This document shows positions 16,085-23,408 of a stretch of DNA of 64,000 nt, piece by piece. Position 1 is the stretch's first letter. Each line of letters opens with the position of its first letter. The notes beneath the pieces are model-generated. The model was not told where the DNA came from and searched no databases. It saw only the letters and a list, made by a program, of their open reading frames with translations. The stretch lies in assembly GCF_030505195.1 (NCBI RefSeq), contig NZ_CP129672.1, forward strand, positions 558,001 to 622,000, written 5' to 3'. Source of the stretch: Comamonas testosteroni. Its GTDB lineage: Bacteria; Pseudomonadota; Gammaproteobacteria; Burkholderiales; Burkholderiaceae_C. The translations under genes were made by a program, and so were the position numbers.

Positions 16085-17634
16085 CAATGCTCCACCTTGC
16101 CCCACTCGCGTTCATAGGTGTTGACCAGCACCTGATTGGACAGGCGATTCACCTCGGTCGGCACGCGCGCCATATCGAGAGGAAAGTCAAACATCAGGCG
16201 CAGCGTGGGCAGAGTCAGAAAACGCATGCCAGCGGGCAACGCCTCGGGCTCGCGCCAGGGACGGTGGCTGGCCAGCACAAAGCCCCATTCGCCAAAACTG
16301 GGCACATGCACGTGATAGGGCCTGGCCGTCAGGCCCACGGACTCCACGGTCTGCACAACGGTCCAGAAGCTCTGGCGCGCAATCAGCGGCGAGGTGGTCT
16401 GAATCACGGCATAGCCACTGGCTGCCAGACGCTTGTCCAGCAGCGAATAAAAACTGTTGGTGAACAACTTGCCGATGGCGAAATTGGTGGGATCGGGAAA
16501 GTCCACCACGATCACATCGAAAGTCTCCGCACTTTGCTGCAGCCAGTGAAACGCATCGGTATTGACGATGCTCACGCGGGCGTCGTTGAGCGCATTGCCA
16601 TTGAGCGCCGTCATCATGGCATTGCTCTTGAACAGATCAGTCATGGCCGGGTCCAGCTCCACCAGCACCACGGACTCCACGCCCGGGTACTTGAGCACCT
16701 CGCGCACGGCCATGCCGTCGCCGCCCCCCAGCACCGCAACCTTCCTCGGTGCGCCATGTGCGGCCATGGCGGGGTGGACCAGCGCTTCGTGATAGCGGTA
16801 CTCGTCGCTCTGGGCAAACTGCAGATTGCCGTTCAGATACAGCCGCGCGCCCTGGCGTCCCTGGGTCACCACAATGCGCTGATAGGGCGAGCTGCTGCTC
16901 AGCACGATGCGGTCCTGGTAGAAATGATCGTCGGCCAGCCGGGTCAGCTGATCCGCGCCCGCGATGCCCCCGCCCAGGGCCAGCAGCACCAGCGCGCAGG
17001 CCCAGGCATGGGCACGCAGATTGCGCAGCTCGTGCTTGAACAGCACCAGGGCCCAGACGGCGATGGCCGCATTCATGAAGCCGAACAGCAGACCTGTGCG
17101 CACCAGGCCCAGCTTGGGCACCAGCACGATGGGAAACGCCAGCGACACCGCCAGGGCCCCCAGATAGTCGAAGGTCAGCACCTTGGAGACCAGATCCTTG
17201 AGCGATGCATTGCGCTTCAAGATGCGCATCACCAGCGGGATCTCCAGCCCCACCAGCGTGCCCACCACCATCACCATGCCATATAGCAGAAAGCGGAACG
17301 CGCCCGGCGCATAGGCATTGGCCAGAAACAGCACGGCCGGCAAGGCACCGCCGACCAGCGCCACCATCAGCTCCACACGCAGAAAATGCGCGGGCAGCTG
17401 ATCATCGAAATAGCGCGACAGCCACGAGCCTATACCCATGGCAAACAGATAAGTGCCGATGATGGTGGAGAACTGCAGCACCGAATCGCCGAGCAGATAG
17501 GACGCCAGCGCGCCTGCCGCCAGCTCGTAGAGCAGGCCGCAGGCCGCGATCACGAAGACACTGGCCAGCAGCGCCACATCAATGGGCCGAGGCCCCTGGC
17601 CAGCGCTATGCTCCTCGGCCACCATCGAAGTCAT
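16084..17634 (-). CDS. Membrane-anchored spermidine synthase-like aminopropyltransferase
   Basis: 516 residues. The N-terminal ~210 residues hold about seven membrane helices. The C-terminal domain is a spermidine-synthase fold. It has DEYRYHEALVHP, the dcSAM-binding GGGDGMAVREVLKYP and VVLVELDPAM, and the active-site loop VVDFPDPTN (Asp-x-x-Asp-Pro). The catalytic positions look retained, so transfer of an aminopropyl-type group to an amine is plausible at the membrane. It follows the DUF350 gene by 150 bp and is coupled to the flavoprotein gene. No SAM decarboxylase is present nearby. Confidence 0.88.
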   Translation of the reverse strand: MTSMVAEEHSAGQGPRPIDVALLASVFVIAACGLLYELAAGALASYLLGDSVLQFSTIIGTYLFAMGIGSWLSRYFDDQLPAHFLRVELMVALVGGALPAVLFLANAYAPGAFRFLLYGMVMVVGTLVGLEIPLVMRILKRNASLKDLVSKVLTFDYLGALAVSLAFPIVLVPKLGLVRTGLLFGFMNAAIAVWALVLFKHELRNLRAHAWACALVLLALGGGIAGADQLTRLADDHFYQDRIVLSSSSPYQRIVVTQGRQGARLYLNGNLQFAQSDEYRYHEALVHPAMAAHGAPRKVAVLGGGDGMAVREVLKYPGVESVVLVELDPAMTDLFKSNAMMTALNGNALNDARVSIVNTDAFHWLQQSAETFDVIVVDFPDPTNFAIGKLFTNSFYSLLDKRLAASGYAVIQTTSPLIARQSFWTVVQTVESVGLTARPYHVHVPSFGEWGFVLASHRPWREPEALPAGMRFLTLPTLRLMFDFPLDMARVPTEVNRLSNQVLVNTYEREWGKVEH

Positions 17635-17784
17635 CTAATTCCTTTAACCGTAAAACAGGCGCGCCGTCCTCTGCCTGCCAGGGACAGCGAGCAAGGGCCG
17701 CCCCGCGGCGAAGCTGTCGTTCCCCTCCCCTAGCGCCCAGCGCGTAGAGAGAGGGGGAAGGCGCGCAGCGCCTCAGGGGGAGCC
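17635..17784 (-). repeat. GC-rich intergenic repeat-like element (copy A)
   Basis: Minus-strand sequence CCCCCTGAGGCGCTGCGCGC..TTCCCCCTCTCTCT..GGGGAGGGGAACGACAG. It fills the gap between the DUF350 and spermidine-synthase-like genes and has the same layout as the element at 12511-12630. It contains a GGCGC/GCGCC hairpin that could attenuate transcription inside the operon. Confidence 0.5.
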
Positions 17785-18000
17785 TCAATGTATCGCTGCA
17801 GCGACGATGATGCTGATGCCCAGGCACATGGCCGCCACCACCATGGCCAGCGCCTTGTTGTGCTTCTCCACGATCTCGGCCCACATGTCCACGGGCGTGA
17901 TCTTGTCGATGATGATGAAGCACAGCCAGAACACCACCACGCCCACCAGGGCGTAGATGATGGAGCCGAAGAAGTTCTGGGGGTTGAACCAGTCAAACAT
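17785..18000 (-). CDS. DUF350 small membrane protein
   Basis: 71 residues, two hydrophobic helices (about 10-32 and 48-70), matching one DUF350 (YjfL-type) repeat unit: NFFGSIIYALVGVVVFWLCF...IIDKITP. GAGGAGAGAG precedes the ATG at 18000; the upstream frame extension is spurious. The gene lies 29 bp after the DUF4178 gene. DUF350 proteins recur next to PspA-like, DUF4178 and spermidine-synthase-like genes in stress-type operons (from memory). The biochemical role is unknown. Confidence 0.85.
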   Translation of the reverse strand: MFDWFNPQNFFGSIIYALVGVVVFWLCFIIIDKITPVDMWAEIVEKHNKALAMVVAAMCLGISIIVAAAIH

Positions 18001-18029
18001 GATCTCTCTCCTCGAATGAGATAGGGGTG

Positions 18030-19556
18030 TTATTTGTGGCTTCCGCCGGAGGTATAGCCGCCATAGGAGCCGCTGCTGGAGCGGCTGTAGCTGCAATTGG
18101 GGTCGGTGCGCGGATCGCAGTTGGGACTGGACATGCAGGCACGCAGGAACGGCAGGATGAACAGCAGCAGGAACAACCAGAACAGAATCGTGCCCCAGCT
18201 GAAGCCGCTGCCCGACAAAGGACTGACCTGGGAGCGATCCTTGAGCTTGGCCGTGCCGAACGCCTGGGCCACCGTCTCCGCCGAAACGCGCTGACCATGG
18301 GTCCAGGTCGTTTCCTGGTTGGCGGTCTCCAGCGCCAGCGTGGACTGCTTGCCTGGATTGGCATAGTCCACATTGCTGGACTTGGCGCCCTTGAAGACGG
18401 GCCAGTAGAACTCGCCCTCTGCATATTCCGTCTCGGCCAGATAGGCGTAGTCGCGCTGATATTTGCGCTGCAGATAGGTGGCAGTGGCGCCGTTCTTGCT
18501 GAGCTTGGGTGCGCCGGTGATGACGCGCGCCGTGCTCCAGCCGTCTTCCGAATCGACGATGAACGAAAAGCCAGCCTTCTTGTTGTAGAGCAGGTACTCA
18601 TCCCAGGTGAAGCTGTCGTCCTCATCTTCGCCCAGACCACGCCCGCTGCGCCGTTGAAAGCCCACGAGCTGCCATTTCAGGCCATCGAGCGTGCCTTCGC
18701 TGCCCAGCGCGATCAGAGGCTTGACCTTTCGGCGCTGCTCGGCATAGCTCAGCTCCGCCCCCATGCCCTTGGACATGTCGATCAGGCTGCCGCAGCTGGG
18801 GCAGCTAAGGGCCTTGGTGGTGTCAAAGCGCACGGGCACCACGGCACCGCACTTGGGACAGTTGAAGTGGCGGCCCTGGGCTTTTTGCTGGGCGCTGCTG
18901 CGCAGTCCCTGCATCTGCAAAGCCTCCAGCGCCACGGCAGCCCCCAGGCTGAAGGCCGGTGTCTTGTCGCTGAAGTCGATGGAGAGAATCTGGTTCTTGT
19001 CGCTGCGCAGCTCGACCAGCTTGAAACTCTTGCCCAGTTGGGGCAGCTGGGGCAGCTCGCCCTGGGCCGCCATCAGCTGCGCATCCTGAATGCTGGTGAC
19101 GGTGAAGGATTCCGTGCCGGCCTTGAGCTCACGGCCCATGCGCCATTCGCGCTGCTGGAACTCTTTCACGTTCCAGCCCGGCGGCTGCCAGTTCACGGCA
19201 AAGACAAAGCTGCCGTTGTCCTCGCTGAGCCAGGCCAGCTCGCCGTTGCTAAGGGCAGCCACCCATTCCGACCAGCTGCCTGCAGCACTTTTGTACTGCG
19301 CGCGGCCCACGACGGTGAAGGGCTCGGGCTTGCCGTTGCGCTTGACCATGCCCGAGGCGCCCAGTTGCAGCGGGCTGTAGTCCTCGAACACCTCGGCCAT
19401 GGAGCCAATGCGCTTGAGCGTCTCGCCATCGCGCAGCACGGTGCTGCGGCAAAACTCGCAGACGGCAAAGCTCGATTGCGCACTGGCGAAGTGGACCGGC
19501 GCGCCACAACCAGGACAGGGAGCGCTGTAGTCGCGCTGCGATGGGCTGGAAGCCAT
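18030..19556 (-). CDS. DUF4178 protein with two zinc ribbons and a C-terminal membrane anchor
   Basis: 508 residues. Zinc ribbon 1 is near the start (CPGCG at ~14-18, CEFC at ~33-36). A DUF4178 domain follows, then zinc ribbon 2 (CPKCG, CPSCG around residues 233-256) and a second DUF4178 domain with QRKYQRDYAYLAETEYAEGEFYWPV. The C-terminus has one membrane helix (TILFWLFLLLFILPFL) and a Ser/Gly/Tyr-rich tail with a few Cys. It is the first gene of the four-gene operon. The domains suggest a membrane-tethered scaffold; function unknown. Confidence 0.87.
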   Translation of the reverse strand: MASSPSQRDYSAPCPGCGAPVHFASAQSSFAVCEFCRSTVLRDGETLKRIGSMAEVFEDYSPLQLGASGMVKRNGKPEPFTVVGRAQYKSAAGSWSEWVAALSNGELAWLSEDNGSFVFAVNWQPPGWNVKEFQQREWRMGRELKAGTESFTVTSIQDAQLMAAQGELPQLPQLGKSFKLVELRSDKNQILSIDFSDKTPAFSLGAAVALEALQMQGLRSSAQQKAQGRHFNCPKCGAVVPVRFDTTKALSCPSCGSLIDMSKGMGAELSYAEQRRKVKPLIALGSEGTLDGLKWQLVGFQRRSGRGLGEDEDDSFTWDEYLLYNKKAGFSFIVDSEDGWSTARVITGAPKLSKNGATATYLQRKYQRDYAYLAETEYAEGEFYWPVFKGAKSSNVDYANPGKQSTLALETANQETTWTHGQRVSAETVAQAFGTAKLKDRSQVSPLSGSGFSWGTILFWLFLLLFILPFLRACMSSPNCDPRTDPNCSYSRSSSGSYGGYTSGGSHK

Positions 19557-19641
19557 ATCTTTTTGCTATTAAATTAAGAGCTGCTTGCGCTTGTATATAT
19601 GGAGTCTCGCGACCCCCTCATGGACGATCTGCGGGAGCGTC

Positions 19642-20319
19642 CTAGCGATGCTTGCTCTTGCGGGCCGCGCCCTCTGCAGGTTTGGAGCCGTCGGTCTTTT
19701 TCTGTCCCAGCCTGGATTCCTTGCCCGCAATCAGGCGCTGGATGTTTTCGCGATGACGCCAGACCAGCAGGATCGCCATCACGACAATCGCGGCAGTGAT
19801 GGGCGTTTCCGCATCCCAGACGATGCCGCTGCACAGCACGTAGTACACGGGCGCGAACACCGAGGCCACCAGCGCGGCCAGGGAGGAATAGCGGAAGAAC
19901 ACGGCCACGATGACCCAGGTCAGCGCCGTCGCCAGACCCAGCCAGCCGCTGATGCCCAGCAGCACACCCAGCGCCGTGGCCACGCCCTTGCCGCCCTTGA
20001 AGCCAAAGAACACCGGGTACAGATGGCCCAGGAAGGCGGCCAGACCGGCCAGTGCCACCATGCTGTCGCCCAGACCGAACGGCTCGCCGAAGGCCTTGAC
20101 CAGCACCACGGGCACCAGGCCCTTGAGCGCATCCAGCGCCAGCGTGACAGCCGCAGCCGCCTTGCTGCCCGAGCGCAGCACATTGGTGGCACCGGGGTTG
20201 CCGCTGCCATAGGTGCGCGGGTCGTTCAGGCCCATGACGCGGCTGACGATGACGGCAAAGGACAGCGAACCAATCAGATAGGCTGCGATGACGGCGATAA
20301 CGGGATAGAGGGCGTTCAA
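19642..20319 (-). CDS. plsY: Glycerol-3-phosphate acyltransferase PlsY
   Basis: Integral membrane enzyme that transfers the acyl group from acyl-phosphate to glycerol-3-phosphate in phospholipid synthesis. 225 residues, about five helices. Three conserved loops are visible: [45 protein letters not shown] and YSSLAALVA. The start codon is TTG with a strong AGGAATTCC site. The Lys/Arg-rich C-terminal tail after ~200 is lineage-specific. Followed on the same strand by the DUF4178 operon after 85 bp. Confidence 0.96.
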   Translation of the reverse strand: MNALYPVIAVIAAYLIGSLSFAVIVSRVMGLNDPRTYGSGNPGATNVLRSGSKAAAAVTLALDALKGLVPVVLVKAFGEPFGLGDSMVALAGLAAFLGHLYPVFFGFKGGKGVATALGVLLGISGWLGLATALTWVIVAVFFRYSSLAALVASVFAPVYYVLCSGIVWDAETPITAAIVVMAILLVWRHRENIQRLIAGKESRLGQKKTDGSKPAEGAARKSKHR

Positions 20320-20388
20320 AGGAATTCCTCGGCCAGAGACTGGCCCTTAGGCTCGCCAACCAAAGTCGACGGCACCGATTGTTGTCAC

Positions 20389-20463
20389 GACTTGCGCAAT
20401 CCGGATCAGGCATGGCGGTTTGTCGACCGTCATGCCCCTCGTGCATCCTGGTTTGCGTAAGTC
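20389..20463. repeat. 75-bp palindrome-ended intergenic repeat, copy 1
   Basis: It starts GACTTGCGCAAT and ends TTTGCGTAAGTC, so the ends are inverted repeats of each other. The interior begins GGATCAGGCATGGCGGTTTG, almost the same as copy 2 at 26082. It lies between plsY and ybaK, in the same orientation as the other two copies. Confidence 0.8.
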
Positions 20464-20514
20464 CTTGTTGTTTGCGTTTTTGCCGGCCGGCGTCTGCCCC
20501 CGGCTGGCCAGCCC

Positions 20515-21015
20515 CTATTCTGCCAGCGCGCAGTGCACCGGCCGGGCATCGAGCAAACGGGTGCAGACCTCAGGGGCCAGTTGCACCAGATAGCCGCGCC
20601 GTCCGCCGTTGATGGCGATGCGTGGCAGCGCGAGTATGGTTTCCTCGATATAGACCGGCATTTCGCGCCTGGTGCCAAACGGCGAGGTGCCGCCCACCAG
20701 ATAGCCGCTGTGGCGGTTGGCCACTTCGGGCTTGCAGGGCTCCACGCTCTTGGCACCGATCTGGCGCGCCAGGTTCTTGGTCGATACCTTGCAATCGCCA
20801 TGCATGAGCACGATCAGCGGCCTGGCATCCTGATCCTGCATCACCAGGGTCTTGACGACCGCATGCTCGTCCAGCCCCAGCTGACGCGCCGACTCTTCGG
20901 TGCCGCCATGCTCCACATAGTCATAAGGGTGCTCGGTGAACTCCACCTTGTGGGCCCTGAGCATCTGCGTGGCCGGCGTCTCGCTGACATGGGTGTTTTT
21001 GTCTTTTTTGGCCAT
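20515..21015 (-). CDS. ybaK: YbaK/EbsC-type Cys-tRNA(Pro) deacylase
   Basis: Hydrolyses mischarged Cys-tRNA(Pro), a translation quality-control enzyme. 166 residues, usual length. Seen: EHGGTEESARQLGLDEHAVVKTLV, the catalytic-Lys region CKVSTKNLARQIGAKS, VGGTSPFGTRREMPVYIEET and INGGRRGYLVQLAP. No Shine-Dalgarno site is obvious before the ATG. It sits between the aldo-keto reductase gene and repeat copy 1, with no functional link to its neighbours. Confidence 0.94.
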   Translation of the reverse strand: MAKKDKNTHVSETPATQMLRAHKVEFTEHPYDYVEHGGTEESARQLGLDEHAVVKTLVMQDQDARPLIVLMHGDCKVSTKNLARQIGAKSVEPCKPEVANRHSGYLVGGTSPFGTRREMPVYIEETILALPRIAINGGRRGYLVQLAPEVCTRLLDARPVHCALAE

Positions 21016-21084
21016 GATTCAATTTTGATAGCTGCTAACCCATGAACTACATGGGAGAGCAGCCATTCTCCCTCAATAAAGCGA

Positions 21085-22179
21085 TCAGACAGCGGGGTCG
21101 CGCATCTCCCAGCGGATGGCGTCGATTGCGGCCAGCAGCTCGGCAGGCAGCTGCGTGCCCCAGGCGTCAAGATCCTCGTCAAGCTGGGCCACCGAGGTCA
21201 CACCGATGATGGTGCTCGCCACCTGCCACTTGGTATAGCAGAACGCCAGCGCCAGCTGCACCGGCGTGAGGCCATGCTGCTGGGCCAGCGCGTTGTAGCG
21301 GCGCGCGGCAGCCAGCGCATCGGGGCGGCCCCAGCGCTGCCTCTGCACTGATTCATACCTGGCAATGCGAGCCTGCTTGGGCGCGCCCTCCTCGGTCGGT
21401 GCAAACTGATCGAACTTGCCCGTCAGCAGGCCGAACGCCAGCGGCGAATAGGCCAGCAGCGACACATCGAGGCGGTGGCAGGTTTCGTCCAGCCCGTTTT
21501 CATAGCTGCGGTTGACCAGGCAATAGGGGTTCTGGATCGCGGCCACACGCGGCAGTCCGTGCTGCTCGGCCAGGCGCACAAACTCGTGCACGCCATAAGG
21601 CGTCTCGTTGGACAGGCCGATATGGCGGATCTTGCCCTGCTTGACCAGACCGGCCAGCGCCTGCAGCTGCTCGTGGATGGGCGTGAGCGAGCTTTCCTTC
21701 TGCGGGTCGTAGTACATGGTGCCGAAGGCCGGCACATGGCGCTCGGGCCAGTGGATCTGGTAGAGGTCGATCACCTCGGTCTGCAGGCGCTCAAGACTGG
21801 CGTCGCAGGAGCGAACAATGTCATCCGCCGACAGGCCCGAGCCTTCACGAACCCAGGGCATGCCGCGCGAGGGGCCGGCCACCTTGCTGGCCAGCGTGAT
21901 CTGATCGCGCATGCCGGGGCGGGCCTTGAGCCAGCGGCCGATGATGGATTCCGTCGCACCACAGGTGGCCTGGCGGGCCGGCACGGAATACATTTCGGCC
22001 GTATCGAAGAAATCCACGCCGCGCTCCACGGCGCGGTCCATGATGCGCCAGGCTTCAGCTTCGTCGACCTGCTCGCCGAATGTCATGGTGCCAAGACAGA
22101 TGGGGCTGACGCGCAGATCGCTCTGCCCCAGAGCGACGGGATTCATGGAAAGACGGGAAGTGGATGCAGCAGAAGTCAT
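21085..22179 (-). CDS. Aldo/keto reductase, Tas-like subfamily
   Basis: NADPH-dependent carbonyl reductase, 364 residues from the ATG at 22179; the open frame extends 43 codons upstream without resemblance. The catalytic tetrad regions are present: FFDTAEMYS (Asp, Tyr), LASKVAG (Lys) and YQIHWPERHVP (His). The motif ATESIIGRWLKAR and the C-terminal cofactor segment with STIIGVTSVAQLDEDLDAW match the YajO/Tas group. Physiological substrate unknown. It is divergent from an alpha/beta hydrolase gene across 122 bp. Confidence 0.92.
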   Translation of the reverse strand: MTSAASTSRLSMNPVALGQSDLRVSPICLGTMTFGEQVDEAEAWRIMDRAVERGVDFFDTAEMYSVPARQATCGATESIIGRWLKARPGMRDQITLASKVAGPSRGMPWVREGSGLSADDIVRSCDASLERLQTEVIDLYQIHWPERHVPAFGTMYYDPQKESSLTPIHEQLQALAGLVKQGKIRHIGLSNETPYGVHEFVRLAEQHGLPRVAAIQNPYCLVNRSYENGLDETCHRLDVSLLAYSPLAFGLLTGKFDQFAPTEEGAPKQARIARYESVQRQRWGRPDALAAARRYNALAQQHGLTPVQLALAFCYTKWQVASTIIGVTSVAQLDEDLDAWGTQLPAELLAAIDAIRWEMRDPAV

Positions 22180-22301
22180 GCGTCCAAGTTTAGAGCCTGA
22201 CAGTACAAGATCAGGGCAGACTCCTGGTTTTTTGACACAGCTGTCCCGTGCACGACGGGCCATGCTGCAAGCGCAGCAATAATCAAAACAACGGAGACAA
22301 T

Positions 22302-23282
22302 ATGACAACGCACCACCCCACGCAGACCGGCCAGCTCACCGATATCACGCACTATCAGCCGCGCCGCCAATGGCGCTCGCAGATGCTGCCCGTGCGCAAT
22401 ATGCACTACCACCTGCGCAGCTGGGAGCCCGAGCCAGCGTCCGGAATCGATCCCGAGTTGCCCGTGCTGGTGCTGGCCCATGGCTGGATGGATGTGGCCG
22501 CCTCCTACCAGTTTGTGGTCGACGCCTTCAGCGACGCTTTTGTGCAGGGCCGCCGCATCGTTGCCCACGACTGGCGCGGCTTCGGCCTGAGCCGCAGCAC
22601 CGAGCCCTGCGACAGCTACTACTTCACCGACTATCTGGCCGACCTGGACATGCTGCTGGAGCAGATCTCGCCCGATCAGCCCATCGATCTGGTCGGCCAC
22701 AGCATGGGCGGCAATATCTCCTGCATGTATGCGGGCGCGCGGCCCGAGCGCATTCGCCGCTTTGTCAATCTGGAGGGCTTCGGCATGGCGCCCACAACGC
22801 CCGAACAGGCCCCCGGGCGTCTGGCCCAGTGGATGGATCAGCTGCGCGAGCAGCGCGCGGGCGGCATGGGGCTCGCACCCTATGACAGCGTGGAGGCCGT
22901 TGCCAATCGCCTGCAAAAAACCAATCGCCGCCTGCCCCGCGACAAGGCGCTGTGGCTGGCTCACCATTGGTCGGCCCCCGATGCCCAGGGCCGCTGGCAT
23001 ATTCTGGGCGACGCCGCGCACAAGCTCTCCAACCCCTATCTGTATCGCGTGGACGAGGCTCTGGCCTGCCTTGCCGCCATCACCGCCCCCACCTTGTCGG
23101 TCGAAGCCTCGGACGACAGCCTGGGCCAGTGGCATCAGGGCCGCTACACGCTGGAGCAATACCACGAGCGCATACGTCATATCCCGCAATGTGAGACAGC
23201 CCGCGTGCAGGACGCAGGCCATATGCTGCACCACGACCAGCCGGAGGCCGTGGCCGGCCTGATCGAGGATTTCTTGCGCTGA
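22302..23282 (+). CDS. Alpha/beta hydrolase
   Basis: 326-residue hydrolase. The oxyanion motif is VLAHGWMD and the nucleophile elbow is LVGHSMGGN (Ser). An acidic residue in VEASDDS and a His in QDAGHMLHHDQPEAVA complete the triad. CGGAGACAAT precedes the ATG at 22302; the upstream frame extension is not supported. Ester or C-C bond specificity cannot be told. Transcribed divergently from the aldo/keto reductase. Confidence 0.88.
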   Translation: MTTHHPTQTGQLTDITHYQPRRQWRSQMLPVRNMHYHLRSWEPEPASGIDPELPVLVLAHGWMDVAASYQFVVDAFSDAFVQGRRIVAHDWRGFGLSRSTEPCDSYYFTDYLADLDMLLEQISPDQPIDLVGHSMGGNISCMYAGARPERIRRFVNLEGFGMAPTTPEQAPGRLAQWMDQLREQRAGGMGLAPYDSVEAVANRLQKTNRRLPRDKALWLAHHWSAPDAQGRWHILGDAAHKLSNPYLYRVDEALACLAAITAPTLSVEASDDSLGQWHQGRYTLEQYHERIRHIPQCETARVQDAGHMLHHDQPEAVAGLIEDFLR

Positions 23283-23326
23283 ACGGCTGCGACTGCGACT
23301 TCAACCACAACCGCTATCTTTAAAGT

Positions 23327-23402
23327 AGCTTATATCGCACGCGAACATTGATTTTCAGCATCTTTTATATCTGAAATCAATATATTACAGTCGATATAAG
23401 CT
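23327..23402. repeat. Nested inverted repeat, AT-rich, between convergent genes
   Basis: Outer arms AGCTTATATCG (23327-23337) and CGATATAAGCT (23392-23402) are perfect inverted repeats. Inside them TTGATTTTCAG (23348-23358) pairs with CTGAAATCAA (23371-23380) apart from one bulge. The 76 bp would fold into a long stem, either a transcription end signal or a small mobile/REP-like element. Confidence 0.65.
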
Positions 23403-23408
23403 CACTTA

